A stretch of DNA of 20,848 bases from a virus, in the IMG/VR virus record IMGVR_UViG_3300048823_000079, positions 1 to 20,848 of that record. One strand, written 5' to 3'. The translations under genes and the position numbers were made by a program. Positions 7,801 through 14,815 of the stretch are shown here, piece by piece (positions within the stretch are counted from its first letter, which is position 1; each line of letters starts with the position of its first letter). The notes under the pieces are model-generated. The model did no database searches. It was not told the origin of the DNA and worked only from the letters and a program-made list of their open reading frames with translations.

Positions 7801-8818
7801 GATTGGCATTGGCTCTTTTGGGCAACCTATCGAGTCGGCGACGTACACGCCGAATCTCACGCAGGCGCAGTTTGACGATCTGGTTGCGTGGAAGGGACTC
7901 GCTTACGCGCAGCAGGTCGAGGCGTCGTACAACGAGCTCGGCTACAACGACAACTACACACCTACGGCGGTGACCGCGGCCAGCGGAGCATCCAGCACAG
8001 CATCGAGCGGCGCATCGGGCAGCACGGGCGGCGCACAATCGCCGATCATTGTCAGCGGCACACTTGGCGGCACGACAACCACGACGACTGGTACCGTCTC
8101 CACGGGGTCAACCGCCGGCACGACGAGCGTTGGCGGGTCGAGCGGCGGCGGCACCTCGGCGATAGATGGCGGCAGCTACCAGGCTGTCACGGCGCACCAG
8201 GCGGTTGGCGAAGTGTGGGCAGTGACGACTGGAGCCGCGAGTTCTGGCGGCGGCGGGACGGTCAGCGCGATTACCGAGACGATCAGCAACACCGTGAACT
8301 CTACCGCAGGATCTGGGGATCTCTCGTCAGTGACAGGCGCGGTGGGGGGTGCGGTGCAGGAGCTCGCGAGCAATGGCCAGAGCCTGCTCAATTTGGCCAC
8401 TGCGGTCGCGGCATCGACGACGGCGACTCAACAGATTGCCGAAGCCGTCGCGGGTCTCGTGGAGAAGATCGCGACCGGATCGACAGTGAGTTCGCAACCG
8501 CTGGCAACGGCAACGGGCGGATCCGGCACCGCGTCCAGCGTAGGGGGCGTCATCATGGTGACCGGATCCGGCACGGGCAACCCGCAAGGACCTGCCGCTC
8601 CTCCGGTGTCGACGCCGATCAACTCAGTACCCGGCTATAATCCGTTTGCGCCTGGGCCCACAAGCACCGGGACGAACAGCAGCGCACAGCAGGTTACGAT
8701 CAATGTCGACGCACGCGGGGCCATCGGTATCAACACGGCGGCCATGACGGCGCAGATTAGTGCCGTGGTGAGTTCGACTCTGGTGGCAAATCTGAGAGCG
8801 CAGGGGGCGCGATTTTGA
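4859..8818 (+). CDS. Tail tape measure protein
   Basis: A 1319-residue protein, the longest in the window, that would set tail length and be ejected with the DNA. By the rough rule of 0.15 nm per residue the tail would be near 200 nm, a long siphovirus tail. Residues 1-345 are Ala/Ser/Asp-rich helix of TP901-type tape measures. Residues ~346-451 are strongly hydrophobic and could insert in the host membrane. Residues ~455-945 are coiled coil with three related hairpins. Residues ~947-1274 are an extended Gly/Ser/Thr-rich region. The end (QQVTINVDARG... TLVANLRAQGARF) matches the usual closing beta-strand plus helix of tape measures. AAGGAG lies 6 bases before the ATG. Its stop overlaps the next start. 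Confidence 0.92.
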   Translation: MADASEEIIGAIGVSITGDYSELKASYSQAQSDAEAAGEAVAGAFNDGVSSISDAADIVTAALDPIGPAADGAGDGLDSFAESASSAGSAAEEAGGGLSGLAEQLTAVGEALVITEGLKELGTEALDAADAITHASIALTTITGSGDQAETTIQGLEQLGMADGLSMPSLLTAATRMQQILGPSADVVTELGSVANGAAIMGTDIATAATKFDQMATAGTASARTLTSLGISLAGLATAFNVVVPGADATSASVAAMFKALDQSQRVDVLNQALSGLGGTAQQVAEQTFGGQWQQLANAWEGIMVQVGQAILPVISDLLDFTKTDIVPFIQGVTSAFSSLADPIKDTVVVVGLAAAALIPLTGGLAALGLAFEGLEGLMPAVTGLLETFGVATEAVGAEAATAAGAEGIAGLGIAATAAEVGIGGLAGGIGALAGVIGVGLVSGLAAAAFGFTDLKASLAAAYSGMEQFSQGSFNTWITAEIAGLKSAQLTTDDAAAATTRFQQALALSVITEEQHKTALNNIATAEKSLAAQDMAAITAQYSAGLTILTTNTQRAADQTSVLKQAFTDATNAFIIADAAYKNGTITAEAYQSAVNKVTSAQTAYNGELDASAASMGPIPGSMDAITAAATTLAAQTGFVVSAQQEQANEQADATAAVDLATNAYNQSVAKLDLLKAALDDTNAAYAAGTASRAQVLAAENNLQTAYAASQKELTGLNTTAENYAQYMAAIVPSQAQVLAGLQNLYQDLGPTVAGFSGLDTTIEALQSTMPNFGVIMTTLSSGPLAGLRSALTEASAKVADLGAQMQAGANVGQQYEKALTQQLNAQVALDQEMAVLNTGLQGATDAYSLATVAVAAAQAKVNDLTTAYQNGTATYAQVQSAQKALATAQTELNTVTGQGTTLVDSLSAAYPNLTASVDTATTALAANVTQLQSVATAVQQVESDIASAVSGLSGATSAASGGTNAGGGYNSGGPGWKVSQIGIGSFGQPIESATYTPNLTQAQFDDLVAWKGLAYAQQVEASYNELGYNDNYTPTAVTAASGASSTASSGASGSTGGAQSPIIVSGTLGGTTTTTTGTVSTGSTAGTTSVGGSSGGGTSAIDGGSYQAVTAHQAVGEVWAVTTGAASSGGGGTVSAITETISNTVNSTAGSGDLSSVTGAVGGAVQELASNGQSLLNLATAVAASTTATQQIAEAVAGLVEKIATGSTVSSQPLATATGGSGTASSVGGVIMVTGSGTGNPQGPAAPPVSTPINSVPGYNPFAPGPTSTGTNSSAQQVTINVDARGAIGINTAAMTAQISAVVSSTLVANLRAQGARF
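6545..7540 (+). repeat. Three diverged helical-hairpin repeats within the tape measure
   Basis: Protein-level copies at nt 6545-6685 (residues 563-609), 6872-7000 (672-714) and 7400-7540 (848-894). Each has a helix, a turn of the form Ala-Tyr-x-(Asn/Ala)-Gly-Thr-(Ala/Ile)-(Thr/Ser), then a second helix with spaced Ala and Gln. The turns read AYKNGTITAEAY, AYAAGTASRAQV and AYQNGTATYAQV. The DNA is not closely conserved, so the duplication is old. Repeated hairpins in this protein may relate to changes in tail length. Confidence 0.7.
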
Positions 8819-11544
8819 GCTACATTCCAGTCCCCAATTCGCAGTCTCTTACCCTGTATTTGGGCATCTGCGGAACTGGCCGCGCGGTAGCCAGCAGCAC
8901 CAGCCTGACCGACATGGCATTCGGCACGGTCTACAATCCGCGCCCATCGATCACGTTCGACCCGTCAGACGTCGGAATGCCGATTGCTATCGTCGGCGGT
9001 GGCCCGGTGGACGCCGACATGCCGCCGGTGTATTTCGTGCAGGGGGCGCTGTTCCACACCACCATCGCGGCGTACGTGTCGCCGACCGAAGTCACCCTGA
9101 CCGATGCGCCCGACACGAGCATCTACAACTCGGGGTTCGCCACCGTCATCCTGTACCGCCCGTGCCCCATCGCCTCCGATGTCGCCACCACCTTGCCCTT
9201 GCAATTCCAGTTCAACTCGTCAATCGCGCCCGGCACGAACGACACGATGCAATTTAGCACGTTCAACACTCTCGGCGATGCGGACAATCCTTACGTGGAC
9301 CGATTCGGACCGATCCTGTTGGGCCAGCCGGTGTATCTCACGCGCACGGATCCGACCGACGGCGTGGTGGAAGTCTTCGGCGGCTACATCGACTCGTTGA
9401 CGACCTCGAGCATGCCTGGTGTGGCTGGCGTGCCGTATTCCTGGTCGGCGCAGTGCGTGTCATGGAGCGGCCTCGCGCGCCGCCGCGTGGTACCTCCGGC
9501 GAATCCGCAGACGTTTACCTCGGTCGCGGGAGACCAGGTCTTCCGCCACGTCGTGCTGGACTACGTCAGCGATGACGGCGTGGCGGTCAGCGTCTCGACG
9601 GCGCCGGATATTACCCTCGCGTGCGCGGTCGGTGCCAACATCGGGCAACTCCTCGATCAGATCGTCGGATTGGTCTCCACTGCCGACACAGCTTGGTATT
9701 GGACGACCGATGCCTGGCGCACGTTCATCCTCGCGACCCGCACGGCTGTTTCGGCGCCGTGGAATATCACGAGCGGCGATGATCTCCTGGCGGGCGAAAC
9801 GCCGTACCAGCAGTCGGTTACCGCAACTCACAACCAGATGGCGAACACCGTCTACACCATCGGCACTCAGACGCTGCTCAACACGCTCCAGGCGATTGTA
9901 GTCGGCAACGGCACGGCGGTGACGTTCAACCTGCCGGAACCCATCGGCGCGGCTCCCACGATCACGTTGAACGCCGGGAGCCAGACTGTCGGTGTACTCG
10001 GCGTCGACACCGGCGTGGACTGGTATTGGTCGCAGGGGTCGGCGGTACTCACGCAGGACAGCGGCGGCACGGTGCTGGCTCCCTCCGATACGCTGGATGT
10101 GACATACACTCCGCTGTCGCCAGCCGTGGCGCAAGCGCTGAACGTCGCGAGCCTCCAGCAGCTTCAGGCCATCGAGGGAACATCTGCCACTTACGGGTAC
10201 TCACAGCAGATCACCCAGCCGATTCTACCGGCCGATCTGCTGGCGTTCACGACCGCTTACGAGATCGAGTACGGCGAGCCAGCGACCACCTGCCAACTCT
10301 ACACGCTATGGCCGGGGCTCGCGACGGGGCAACTCCAGTCCATCGCGCTACCCGAAGCTGGAATCCCCAGCGGCGATTACCTGATCGCCACCGTCCAAAT
10401 GACCACGATAGATGGCGTGATTATGTGGCAGTACACAGCGTTCGGCGGCGCCAACATTGGCAATGCACTGACCGCCTTGACGCAATTTATCAATCGCGAT
10501 CAAGCCACGCTGGCGCTCATTACCCCGACAACCCCTATCGTTTCGCCAGTGGCCGTCGGCAACCCGATCAACCAGACGAGCAGCGGTACAGCGTTCATCC
10601 CGGTCGCGTTTCCAACTCCGGTGACACAGGGTAATCTGTTGGTCATCGTCGTGTGCGGACCGGCTGGGGTCGCGCAGACATTCTCCGACACCCTCGGCAA
10701 CACATGGACGCAGGCGGCGCGCTTCGATGGCGGGACCCATTTTTCGGCAATCTTTTGGGCCATCGCCAACTCCAGCGGGGCGGACACGCTATCTAATGGC
10801 ATCGGCCTGCCGGTTGCGTTCTTCGGCTTCGAGTTTCCTGGCATCTATGCCGTGTCTCCGATTGACGCGACATCCGGCGGTGCGACGGCGCAATCCGTCA
10901 CGACTAACTACCTGTACGATCTCGTCATTACGGCTTTTTCCAACTTCGGCGACGCGCCTTCCGTGATCGCGCCGGAAACAATCCTGGCGAGTTTCCTTGA
11001 CCCGTTGCACGGCAGTGGGCTGTCGGTGGGCAAGGACTCGCCGGCATCACCGGGGAGTTTCACGAGCTCGTTGATTTCTTCGCCAGTCGGGGACGCGTAC
11101 GCTACCGTGGCGTTTCGGCCGATTCCGACTTCGCCACCCGCGCAGACCACTACCGTGCAAGCCAACCCACAGGGGACGGTGAGCCATTCGACGGGCGCCC
11201 TGACGCTCAACGAGCCGATATTCGGAAACGGGGGCGGCGATATCAAAGTCGGGACAAAGACCGGCAACACGGAGCAGGTGCAGTGCGCGAGCGGGTCAGC
11301 TGGCGCGACGGACGCACCCCTGAAGTACGACGCCAGCGGCAACGCTGTGGCGGGAGCGGTGGGGCAATTCGTCCCGACCGGCGGAACAGCGGGTCAGGTG
11401 CTGACCAAAAACAGCAGCACCGATTACGACGATAGCTGGATAACCCCGGCAACCGGCACGCACTCCGAATCACTGACGGATGGGAATTCCAATTTCATTT
11501 TTGCCATCGGCGACATTGTAACCGTCGTCGGTGTGCCCAACTGA
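8815..11544 (+). CDS. Tail hub / tail-tip protein with C-terminal surface modules
   Basis: A 909-residue protein following the tape measure, where siphoviruses encode distal tail and hub proteins. Residues ~100-590 have hub-like features: VFGGYIDSL near residue 186, then AQCVSWSGLARRRVV and a series of strands resembling the ring-forming hub domains. Residues ~605-770 form a beta-rich module (GNLLVIVVCG, FSDTLGNTWTQAARF, AIFWAIAN) of a type seen in bacterial surface and adhesive proteins. Residues ~786-909 look like tail fibre sequence, including GGTAGQVLTKNSSTDYDDSW near 856. The start is a TTG overlapping the tape measure stop (TTGA), with an AGGGGG site about 8 bases upstream. Structural role is likely; a receptor-binding role for the C-terminal part is inferred. 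Confidence 0.75.
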   Translation: MSYIPVPNSQSLTLYLGICGTGRAVASSTSLTDMAFGTVYNPRPSITFDPSDVGMPIAIVGGGPVDADMPPVYFVQGALFHTTIAAYVSPTEVTLTDAPDTSIYNSGFATVILYRPCPIASDVATTLPLQFQFNSSIAPGTNDTMQFSTFNTLGDADNPYVDRFGPILLGQPVYLTRTDPTDGVVEVFGGYIDSLTTSSMPGVAGVPYSWSAQCVSWSGLARRRVVPPANPQTFTSVAGDQVFRHVVLDYVSDDGVAVSVSTAPDITLACAVGANIGQLLDQIVGLVSTADTAWYWTTDAWRTFILATRTAVSAPWNITSGDDLLAGETPYQQSVTATHNQMANTVYTIGTQTLLNTLQAIVVGNGTAVTFNLPEPIGAAPTITLNAGSQTVGVLGVDTGVDWYWSQGSAVLTQDSGGTVLAPSDTLDVTYTPLSPAVAQALNVASLQQLQAIEGTSATYGYSQQITQPILPADLLAFTTAYEIEYGEPATTCQLYTLWPGLATGQLQSIALPEAGIPSGDYLIATVQMTTIDGVIMWQYTAFGGANIGNALTALTQFINRDQATLALITPTTPIVSPVAVGNPINQTSSGTAFIPVAFPTPVTQGNLLVIVVCGPAGVAQTFSDTLGNTWTQAARFDGGTHFSAIFWAIANSSGADTLSNGIGLPVAFFGFEFPGIYAVSPIDATSGGATAQSVTTNYLYDLVITAFSNFGDAPSVIAPETILASFLDPLHGSGLSVGKDSPASPGSFTSSLISSPVGDAYATVAFRPIPTSPPAQTTTVQANPQGTVSHSTGALTLNEPIFGNGGGDIKVGTKTGNTEQVQCASGSAGATDAPLKYDASGNAVAGAVGQFVPTGGTAGQVLTKNSSTDYDDSWITPATGTHSESLTDGNSNFIFAIGDIVTVVGVPN

Positions 11545-11551
11545 GGAAACC

Positions 11552-12151
11552 ATGAGCACTCTCGCATCGGTAGTTATCTACGACATCTACAGCAACCTGC
11601 CAGCGGCGGGGATTCCTGGCCGCATGTTCTATGTCAGCGGCGGGGGCACAAACGCGGGCAACGGGTACCGCGACAACGGCTCATCGTGGGACCTCGTTAT
11701 CACTCCTGGCGGCGGATCTTCGCCGCTGACGACCAAGGGCGACATCTTTGGATTCGACTCAGCCGATGCGCGTATCCCAGTCGGCGTCGATGGGGAAGTC
11801 CTCACCGCCGACTCTTCGCAGGCGCTCGGGGTAAAGTGGGCGTCGGCGGCTGGGGGAATCGGCATTCTCGGGACCGCTGTATTTTCTGCATCCGGCGGCA
11901 CAATTTCTGGGCTTGTCATTGCAGGAAATATCACGAGCGTGACCAGGACAGCAATCGGACAGTACGTCGTCGCGATCAGCGGCTCACCGGCGAATTACAT
12001 CATACAGATGACCACTGGAGACCCGGCACAGATTGCGGTCATCCAGGTAGATCCGGCCACCAGCTACACGAGTTCTGGGTTTACCGCGCAGGTTAACGCC
12101 CCCGGTGGAATCTACGACCCGGCACTCGTATTCATTACCGTCATCGGATGA
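11552..12151 (+). CDS. Tail fibre-like protein
   Basis: A 199-residue protein directly after the hub gene. Its middle part reads SPLTTKGDIFGFDSAD then RIPVGVDGEVLTADSS and GVKWASA, a motif widely shared by phage tail fibres and collar/adhesin proteins (LTTKGDL..., RLPVGxxGQVLTAD..., GVKW). The N-terminal 45 residues include GRMFYVSGGGTNAGNGYRDNGSSWD, a small beta unit common at fibre attachment sites. The C-terminal ~70 residues are beta-rich and could be the tip. The ATG at 11552, preceded by GAGGA at 11543-11547, is preferred over an in-frame start at 11531. It probably attaches to the hub protein, with which it shares the GQVLT motif. Confidence 0.75.
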   Translation: MSTLASVVIYDIYSNLPAAGIPGRMFYVSGGGTNAGNGYRDNGSSWDLVITPGGGSSPLTTKGDIFGFDSADARIPVGVDGEVLTADSSQALGVKWASAAGGIGILGTAVFSASGGTISGLVIAGNITSVTRTAIGQYVVAISGSPANYIIQMTTGDPAQIAVIQVDPATSYTSSGFTAQVNAPGGIYDPALVFITVIG

Positions 12152-12159
12152 GCGCCAGC

Positions 12160-12777
12160 TCAATTCTTGCACGCGCCGCCATTCGCGGCGATGATCTCGT
12201 TAATCACTGCGACCAGGTTGCAGGCGATCCCGCTGATTGGGCAAGCCGTTATCCCAAGCGCGGCATTGATCAGGATCTGCACGTCCGCGGTGTTCACCAC
12301 GCCATCGCTATTGAGATCGCATGGGCTCAGGACTTTGATCGCTGCCGGACTGCCGGAGATCATGCCGTTCACGTTCACTCCGGCGCCATTGATCTCGGCC
12401 GCCGCGAATAGCCCGCTGAGTGCCAGTGAATCGCTCCCCGCGGTCGCAAACGTGAGTGGAATTGTCGCAACGGCACCATCCGCCACCACAGCAGTCCCGC
12501 CGGCGACAATACACGTCCCGTTGGCCGGATTGCAATATCCGCTGTTGCCGGCGGCGGCCCACGCACTAGCCGCGACAGGTGCGCCCAGCGAGACGCCCGC
12601 GGGTAGCGTGATCGTCCACTGGACGGCCGTGACGCTCTGCGCCTGACAGCCCGTGCAACTCACAGTGAGGGTAGCGGATCCGCCAGCGGGTACGGACGCG
12701 GCAATCGTCGGCGTAATCGTGGTGGTCTGGCCGTAAAGCGAAGCGGCGAGGAGGATCGGTAGCAATCTGTGCAGCAT
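12160..12777 (-). CDS. Secreted cohesin-like and dockerin domain protein (moron)
   Basis: A 205-residue protein on the opposite strand to its neighbours. Residues 1-16 are a signal peptide (basic start, LLPILLAAS core). Residues ~22-140 form a beta-rich domain resembling cohesin or a related carbohydrate-associated sandwich, with cysteines at 41, 44, 82 and 89 that could pair outside the cell. Residues 153-176 are a dockerin half with a textbook calcium loop (D154, N156, D158, N162, D165) followed by VQILINAALG. The second half (186-205) keeps the helix and flanking cysteines but lacks the calcium loop. The gene converges on the fibre gene with 8 bases between stops. It is probably a host-derived gene expressed independently, for example during lysogeny. 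Surface attachment or polysaccharide binding is inferred. Confidence 0.85.
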   Translation of the reverse strand: MLHRLLPILLAASLYGQTTTITPTIAASVPAGGSATLTVSCTGCQAQSVTAVQWTITLPAGVSLGAPVAASAWAAAGNSGYCNPANGTCIVAGGTAVVADGAVATIPLTFATAGSDSLALSGLFAAAEINGAGVNVNGMISGSPAAIKVLSPCDLNSDGVVNTADVQILINAALGITACPISGIACNLVAVINEIIAANGGACKN

Positions 12778-12809
12778 AATCTTTACTCTACACTGGACGA
12801 TGCGATGCG

Positions 12810-12818
12810 TGATATGAT
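12810..12818 (+). promoter_or_regulatory. Candidate extended -10 promoter
   Basis: TGATATGAT fits an extended -10 element (TG-n-TATGAT, one change from TATAAT). No good -35 is visible at 16-18 bases upstream, which extended -10 promoters can tolerate. It lies 22 bases before the GTG start at 12840, just after the minus-strand gene, where a new promoter would be needed to restart + strand transcription. No experimental-type evidence. Confidence 0.35.
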
Positions 12819-12839
12819 TTCAAGCGAAAGGCTCAGGCC

Positions 12840-13385
12840 GTGAACATCTTGTACGCAATTTACGTAGCCATCGGCACCCTATTGCAGGAGATGGCAAAGC
12901 TCGCCACAGCGGTCCAGTCTAACAGCGACAAGCTGGATCAGGTCCTGACAATTTTAACCGAGGTGCCACCCATCGCTGGTGCCGAAATCACATTCAAGGA
13001 GGTCCCTATGAAAGCACTTTCACACGGGCACAAAGGCAAAATAAAGTTTGTTCTCAACGACAATGGCACCGCGACCGGTACCATCTCTTTCACCGATCCC
13101 GTTGGCGCTCCGACTGTCGAGGCTACCGGCGCAACCAACCAAACCACGCTCACCAGCAACAATCCTGCCGTGACTTTTGTCGCGGACGCTACGGGGCTGA
13201 TCGTCACGGCCACGCCGGTTACTCCGGTGGTATTGCCGTTGGCGACCGGCGTGATTGTGACGGCCAGCATTACCGTCACCAACCCCGATGCCAGTGTGCT
13301 CGGGCCGTTCGCGTGTGACAACAGCGCGGATCCGATGAACGTTACGGCCACCGGCCCCGGTGGCGCGTCGATCACGTTCGCGTAA
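12840..13385 (+). CDS. Beta-rich protein of unknown function, two possible starts
   Basis: The long form begins at GTG 12840 and has 181 residues: a hydrophobic/helical N-terminus (ILYAIYVAIGTLL, then a short coiled coil SNSDKLDQVLTILTE) followed by a beta-rich domain. An in-frame ATG at 13008 has a near-perfect AAGGAGGT site four bases upstream and would give a 125-residue short form starting MKALSHGHKGKIKF. The GTG has only a weak GAAAGG site. The beta domain (FVLNDNGTATGTISFTDP, VTFVADATGLIVTATPV, VTASITVTNPD) looks like an immunoglobulin-like sandwich. Possible readings are one protein starting at 13008, a long anchored form only, or both. It precedes the peptidase-like gene and probably shares its transcript. 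No family recognised. Confidence 0.7.
   Translation: MNILYAIYVAIGTLLQEMAKLATAVQSNSDKLDQVLTILTEVPPIAGAEITFKEVPMKALSHGHKGKIKFVLNDNGTATGTISFTDPVGAPTVEATGATNQTTLTSNNPAVTFVADATGLIVTATPVTPVVLPLATGVIVTASITVTNPDASVLGPFACDNSADPMNVTATGPGGASITFA
12996..13010 (+). promoter_or_regulatory. Internal Shine-Dalgarno and start codon
   Basis: AAGGAGGT (12996-13003), CCCT spacer, ATG at 13008, in frame with the GTG start at 12840 and 56 codons downstream of it. This is the strongest ribosome site near this gene, and it decides whether a short product is made. Confidence 0.7.
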
Positions 13386-13401
13386 GTTCAGGAGGCGCAT
13401 T

Positions 13402-14172
13402 ATGAATTTCAAACTCGGTCGAAACCGTCCGCCAGTCAAGCGCATGATGCGCCTCCGCGACTACCGCACTGCAGTCGTCCTTCCCACTCCACCACTTTCG
13501 TGCTCGTACGCGCCGAAAGCAATGCCCGCGCTTAGTCAGATGTATCTCAACGACGAGCTTGGCGATTGCGTAATCGCCGGCATGGCGCATCTGGTGGGCG
13601 TGTTCACGGGCAACGCAGGACAGGTGCCGGACCAGTTCACCACAGACCAAATCACGGGGATGTATTCGGCCATCGGCGGGTACGTGCCTGGCGATCCGTC
13701 GACCGATCAGGGCTGCGACGAACGCACCGCCATGGCCTACTGGCAGTCTCAGGGCGCGCCGGCCGGGAGCAACCAAATTGCCGGGTGGGTGTCCATCGAC
13801 GGGACTAACATTCAGCGCGTCAAGACGGCGCTCTGGTTGTTCGAGAATTTGCTCTTCGGCGTCGAGTTGCCGGACAGGTGGGTCAACCCCGCGCCCGAGG
13901 CCCCCGGCTTCGTGTGGGACATCGCGGGCCCGGCGGTCGAAGACAACGGTCACTGTTTCGTGGGAGTCGGCTACGATCAACAGGGCGTCACCATCGACTC
14001 GTGGGGGATGCTCGGCAAGATAACGTACCAGGCGATTGCGGCGTACGCTACTGCAGGTGGATCGGGAGAGCTCTACGCGGTCATTAGTCCCGAGGTGATC
14101 GCGCGGGCGACCGCCAAATCACCCACCGGGTACGACTGGACCGCGCTGCAAGCGGACTTCCAGAGCTTCTGA
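13402..14172 (+). CDS. Papain-like (C1-type) cysteine peptidase-fold protein
   Basis: A 256-residue protein with the spaced catalytic pattern of papain-fold enzymes. NDELGDCVIAG places a candidate nucleophile at Cys56 at the start of a helix. DNGHCFVGVGYD gives His184, and VTIDSWG gives Asp199 before Ser-Trp-Gly, like the Asn-Ser-Trp-Gly of papain. There is no signal peptide; the first 30 residues are basic. I recall similar unannotated proteins in phages and proteobacterial genomes but cannot name a family. The ATG at 13402 has AGGAGG at 13389-13394; an upstream in-frame start at 13360 would overlap the previous gene and is rejected. It sits directly before a lipoprotein gene, so host wall or lysis roles are possible. 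Peptidase activity is inferred from motif spacing only. Confidence 0.72.
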   Translation: MNFKLGRNRPPVKRMMRLRDYRTAVVLPTPPLSCSYAPKAMPALSQMYLNDELGDCVIAGMAHLVGVFTGNAGQVPDQFTTDQITGMYSAIGGYVPGDPSTDQGCDERTAMAYWQSQGAPAGSNQIAGWVSIDGTNIQRVKTALWLFENLLFGVELPDRWVNPAPEAPGFVWDIAGPAVEDNGHCFVGVGYDQQGVTIDSWGMLGKITYQAIAAYATAGGSGELYAVISPEVIARATAKSPTGYDWTALQADFQSF

Positions 14173-14182
14173 GGAGGACACC

Positions 14183-14695
14183 ATGAACACACGCCGAACG
14201 ATTTCCGCCGCGATTGCGGCACTGCTGATTCTTTCGATGGTCGGCTGCACCACGAGCCCGATCCAAATCCTTGACCTTGCCGTCGGTGCCGCGGAACTGG
14301 TGCTGCCGCTGATCGGCTCCGCGGCGCATATCGACCCGGCGGTGCAGGCTGCCGTCGAGGGCTACCTGTCGGCTGCGTCGGGCGCCATCGCGCAGGCGTC
14401 GGACATTCTCGCCGGCCCCGGGGCCGATGGGCAGAAGTCGGCGGCTATCGTCGCGGCGTTCGCCGGCATCGCAGTACCAATAGTACCAGCGCAGTACCAA
14501 GCCATCGCCAACGCTGTGCAGGCTTTGGCCCAGTACATAGCCCAATTTCTCGGATCTCTGCCGGCTCCGATGGCGATGGCACACACCGCCACCGCCAAGG
14601 CCTCAGTCCACACCCTCAGTACCTCGGACCAGGCCACACTGACGAAGATCAAGGCGCGCGCGCTGGCGGTCCGCGCTGCTTGCAAAACGCACTGA
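14183..14695 (+). CDS. Alanine-rich lipoprotein
   Basis: A 170-residue protein with a lipoprotein signal peptide: basic N-terminus (NTRR), hydrophobic core AAIAALLILSM and a lipobox-like Met-Val-Gly-Cys ending at Cys22. The mature part is Ala-rich and helical (residues ~30-130), with no recognised domain and a basic C-terminus. GAGGAGGA lies just before the ATG and 11 bases separate it from the peptidase-like gene, so the two are co-transcribed, and a terminator closes the unit 36 bases later. Outer-membrane attachment would fit an outer-membrane spanin or superinfection-exclusion role, but neither is shown. Confidence 0.75.
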   Translation: MNTRRTISAAIAALLILSMVGCTTSPIQILDLAVGAAELVLPLIGSAAHIDPAVQAAVEGYLSAASGAIAQASDILAGPGADGQKSAAIVAAFAGIAVPIVPAQYQAIANAVQALAQYIAQFLGSLPAPMAMAHTATAKASVHTLSTSDQATLTKIKARALAVRAACKTH

Positions 14696-14730
14696 TCCGG
14701 CGCATAATCTCAGCCAGTCGTAAATCTCCG

Positions 14731-14768
14731 GCCGCCCGGTCGTTCTCCGAGGATCGGGCGGCTTTTTT
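14731..14768 (+). terminator. Strong intrinsic terminator closing the late block
   Basis: GCCGCCCGGTC (14731-14741) pairs with GATCGGGCGGC (14752-14762) through 11 base pairs including one G-T pair, with a 10-base loop, followed by TTTTTT (14763-14768). It lies 36 bases after the lipoprotein stop and marks the boundary between the structural/late unit and the small-gene block. Confidence 0.92.
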
Positions 14769-14797
14769 GTGTCTTACATCCATCGGTGCTATCTACA

Positions 14798-14815
14798 GAT
14801 AACAGTACAGTTATC
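14798..14815. promoter_or_regulatory. Palindromic operator candidate in the regulatory gap
   Basis: GATAACAGTACAGTTATC: six-base arms GATAAC/GTTATC around AGTACA, whose GTAC core is also symmetric, so 16 of 18 bases obey two-fold symmetry. It lies in the 198-base gap between the terminator and the first small gene, where a dimeric repressor or activator would be expected to act. The rest of the gap (14769-14865) holds no convincing gene. CATACTAG at 14853-14860 could be a weak -10, but a good -35 is not seen. Confidence 0.45.

Noticed and set aside
7406-8038. A 210-codon minus-strand open frame under the tape measure gene
   Set aside because: Arg/Ala-rich shadow of the GC-rich coding strand; no plausible start signal or domain.
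7888-8640. A 250-codon + strand open frame inside the tape measure gene
   Set aside because: Its Arg/Gly/His-rich product is what an off-frame reading of GC-rich Gly/Ser codons gives, and it has no ribosome site or motif.
9460-10134. A 224-codon minus-strand open frame under the hub gene
   Set aside because: Arg-rich shadow composition, opposite a well-supported structural gene.
12174-12190. CGCCGC/GCGGCG hairpin near the convergent gene ends, as a shared terminator
   Set aside because: It is inside the coding end of the minus-strand gene and no T tract follows on either strand.
12167-12646. A 159-codon + strand open frame opposite the cohesin/dockerin gene
   Set aside because: It is antisense to a gene with a signal peptide and a clear calcium-binding motif. 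Its own protein is a low-complexity Ala/Pro/Ser string without a good ribosome site.
14469-14501. Direct repeat GCAGTACCAA inside the lipoprotein gene
   Set aside because: Two short in-frame copies encode the same few residues; too short for more than local slippage.
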